Shown here in pieces: positions 4,584-5,121 of a DNA stretch of 5,121 nt (positions are counted from its first letter, which is position 1; each line of letters starts with the position of its first letter). The stretch comes from JACOND01 sp051011135 (GTDB lineage Bacteria > Bdellovibrionota > Bdellovibrionia > Bdellovibrionales > UBA1609): contig JBPCUO010000100.1 in assembly GCA_051011135.1 (NCBI GenBank), forward strand, positions 1 to 5,121. Reading direction: 5' to 3'. Under the pieces are notes generated by a model. The model was given only the letters and a program-made list of their open reading frames with translations, was not told the DNA's origin and made no database searches. Position numbers and translations under genes: made by a program.

Positions 4584-4596
4584 GTTGTTGTTATTA
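4584..4596 (-). promoter_or_regulatory. CAA-repeat translation leader (56-aa gene), variant
   Basis: TAATAACAACAAC on the minus strand, directly against the ATG. It differs from the common form by TAATAAC in place of TAAAAC. Confidence 0.55.
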
Positions 4597-4617
4597 ATAT
4601 AAGACTTCATTGCCTTA

Positions 4618-4656
4618 CATATAATAGTAGTAAGTAAACCATAACACAGCCCAACT
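4618..4656 (-). promoter_or_regulatory. Promoter-like element, copy 2 (56-aa gene)
   Basis: Same two blocks as copy 1 (AGTTGGGCT at 4656-4648 and CTTACTACTATTATATG at 4634-4618) with the same 13-base spacing, ending 34 bases before the ATG of the 56-aa gene. The region between the blocks is not conserved, as expected for a promoter spacer. Confidence 0.65.
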
Positions 4657-4707
4657 TTTACGAAAATAAATTGAAAATATTTAATACTCATTTTAAGGCG
4701 TTTTAAG

Positions 4708-4733
4708 AGACTTTACCCTCATTATGGTAGTCT
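4708..4733. repeat. Inverted repeat with TT bulge
   Basis: AGAC-TT-TACC, loop CTCATTAT, then GGTA-GTCT: an 8-bp stem with a two-base bulge. It lies about 50 bases upstream of promoter copy 2. It has no U-tract on either side, so a terminator is unlikely; an operator or RNA stem is possible. Confidence 0.35.
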
Positions 4734-4863
4734 AGTATTAAAACTTCGAGAAAGTACAAAATCGATTATAAACCCTAATTGATCGATGCTAACATAAACC
4801 TAATACAATAGTACATAAACAACAACAAAAGCCCTTAGAACGCATATTCCTAATAACCTAATT

Positions 4864-4897
4864 TGTTAACTAAACATTAACATAAAACCCTGTTAAT
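4864..4897. repeat. Overlapping inverted repeats TGTTAA / TTAACA / TGTTAAT
   Basis: TGTTAA (4864-4869) pairs with TTAACA (4877-4882), and ATTAACA (4876-4882) pairs with TGTTAAT (4891-4897). The middle arm is shared, so the two stems exclude each other. Three similar half-sites at short spacing suggest a protein-binding cluster or a switching stem; AT content makes chance possible. Confidence 0.4.
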
Positions 4898-5121
4898 TGC
4901 GAATAATGCAACAGAAAGCTCCCTATTGTCACAAAATCGCAATAACGTGGCATATAACGGTTGATACAAGTGTTACTATATTAGACATATAGCGAAGATG
5001 TATTGCATACAACGTCAATATACCAATGTAATCTATAACGTAACACATATCACATAACAACGCATTATAAAGCTATTTACTCCTATATATATACATAGAC
5101 AATAAAGGATATCAATCATTA

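Larger units (their letters stand above)
4657..5121. other. Gene-free region with repeats, possible control or origin region
   Basis: No convincing gene is found in about 465 bases on either strand, in contrast to the gene packing to the left. The longest ATG frame I saw on the plus strand, from 4907, is 28 codons. The top strand changes from T-rich (left block) to A-rich here. It contains a bulged hairpin (4708-4733), overlapping TGTTAAT/ATTAACA inverted repeats (4864-4897), loose repeats of the form ATAAACCYTAAT (4768, 4794, 4853, 4882), the small palindrome TGTATTGCATACA (4999-5011) and one plus-strand TAAACAACAACAAAA (4816-4830). This could be a divergent promoter region, an origin or an untranslated RNA; the sequence does not decide. 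Confidence 0.5.

Noticed and set aside
4584..4691. N-terminal extension of the 56-aa protein from an upstream ATG at 4691
   Set aside because: It would translate through the conserved promoter-like element and the CAA leader; the duplicated element shows that this stretch is regulatory.
4953..4985. Possible rightward promoter around TTGATAC and TATATT
   Set aside because: The spacing between the two parts (about 10 bases) is too short for a sigma70-type promoter, and it does not match the duplicated element's spacing.
4907..4993. Plus-strand frame of 28 codons (MQQKAPYCHK...)
   Set aside because: It is short, has no A-rich leader close to the ATG and no distinctive feature; chance is sufficient.
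1..5121. CRISPR array, tRNA, insertion sequence or toxin-antitoxin pair
   Set aside because: No regularly spaced long repeats, cloverleaf sequence, transposase motif or recognisable toxin or antitoxin was found on either strand.

Overview
The window looks like part of an accessory or phage-type genome from a Bacteroidota (probably flavobacterial) host. The reasons are: AT-rich DNA; 17 small genes packed on one strand, often with overlapping stop and start codons; lipoprotein signals ending in S-C and a signal peptide ending in L-N-A-Q, both common in Bacteroidota; and A-rich gene leaders in place of normally spaced Shine-Dalgarno sites. No capsid, terminase, replication or integrase gene is present, so 'phage' is an inference from gene size and packing; a plasmid or integrated element is not excluded.

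Layout: every gene I can support lies on the minus strand and is read from right to left. The right end (about 4584-5121) holds no convincing gene. It contains a promoter-like element, inverted repeats and an A-rich top strand. Next come a 56-aa gene (4413-4583) and a 139-aa gene (3912-4331), each preceded by a copy of the same 39-bp promoter-like element. Then a tight run follows: 32-aa membrane protein, 64-aa protein, 43-aa hydrophobic peptide, 189-aa secreted HExxH protein, 86-aa protein and 58-aa membrane protein. After a 68-bp gap with a small hairpin there is a second run: 136-aa lipoprotein with a metzincin motif, two acidic proteins (111 and 112 aa), a 58-aa protein, an 83-aa lipoprotein, a 131-aa cytoplasmic-type HExxH protein, 48-aa and 46-aa proteins, and a gene cut by the left edge.

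Two things stand out. First, three different zinc-metallopeptidase-like proteins (HELMH, HEIGHALGLGH and HEFIH types) lie within 3 kb. One is predicted to be secreted, one lipidated and one cytoplasmic, and a separate small lipoprotein overlaps the third. They could act together on the host envelope or on surface proteins, but no substrate can be read from the sequence. Second, a nucleotide-level leader motif, TAAAACAACAAC, precedes at least seven start codons. It is kept even where it falls inside the previous gene, where it encodes QQQ in one frame and TTT in another. This points to selection on the mRNA leader, probably for translation initiation without Shine-Dalgarno pairing.

Most genes here have no recognisable family. 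Ten of the 17 genes were corrected or recovered by reading frames, stops and leaders by hand; several are under 60 codons.
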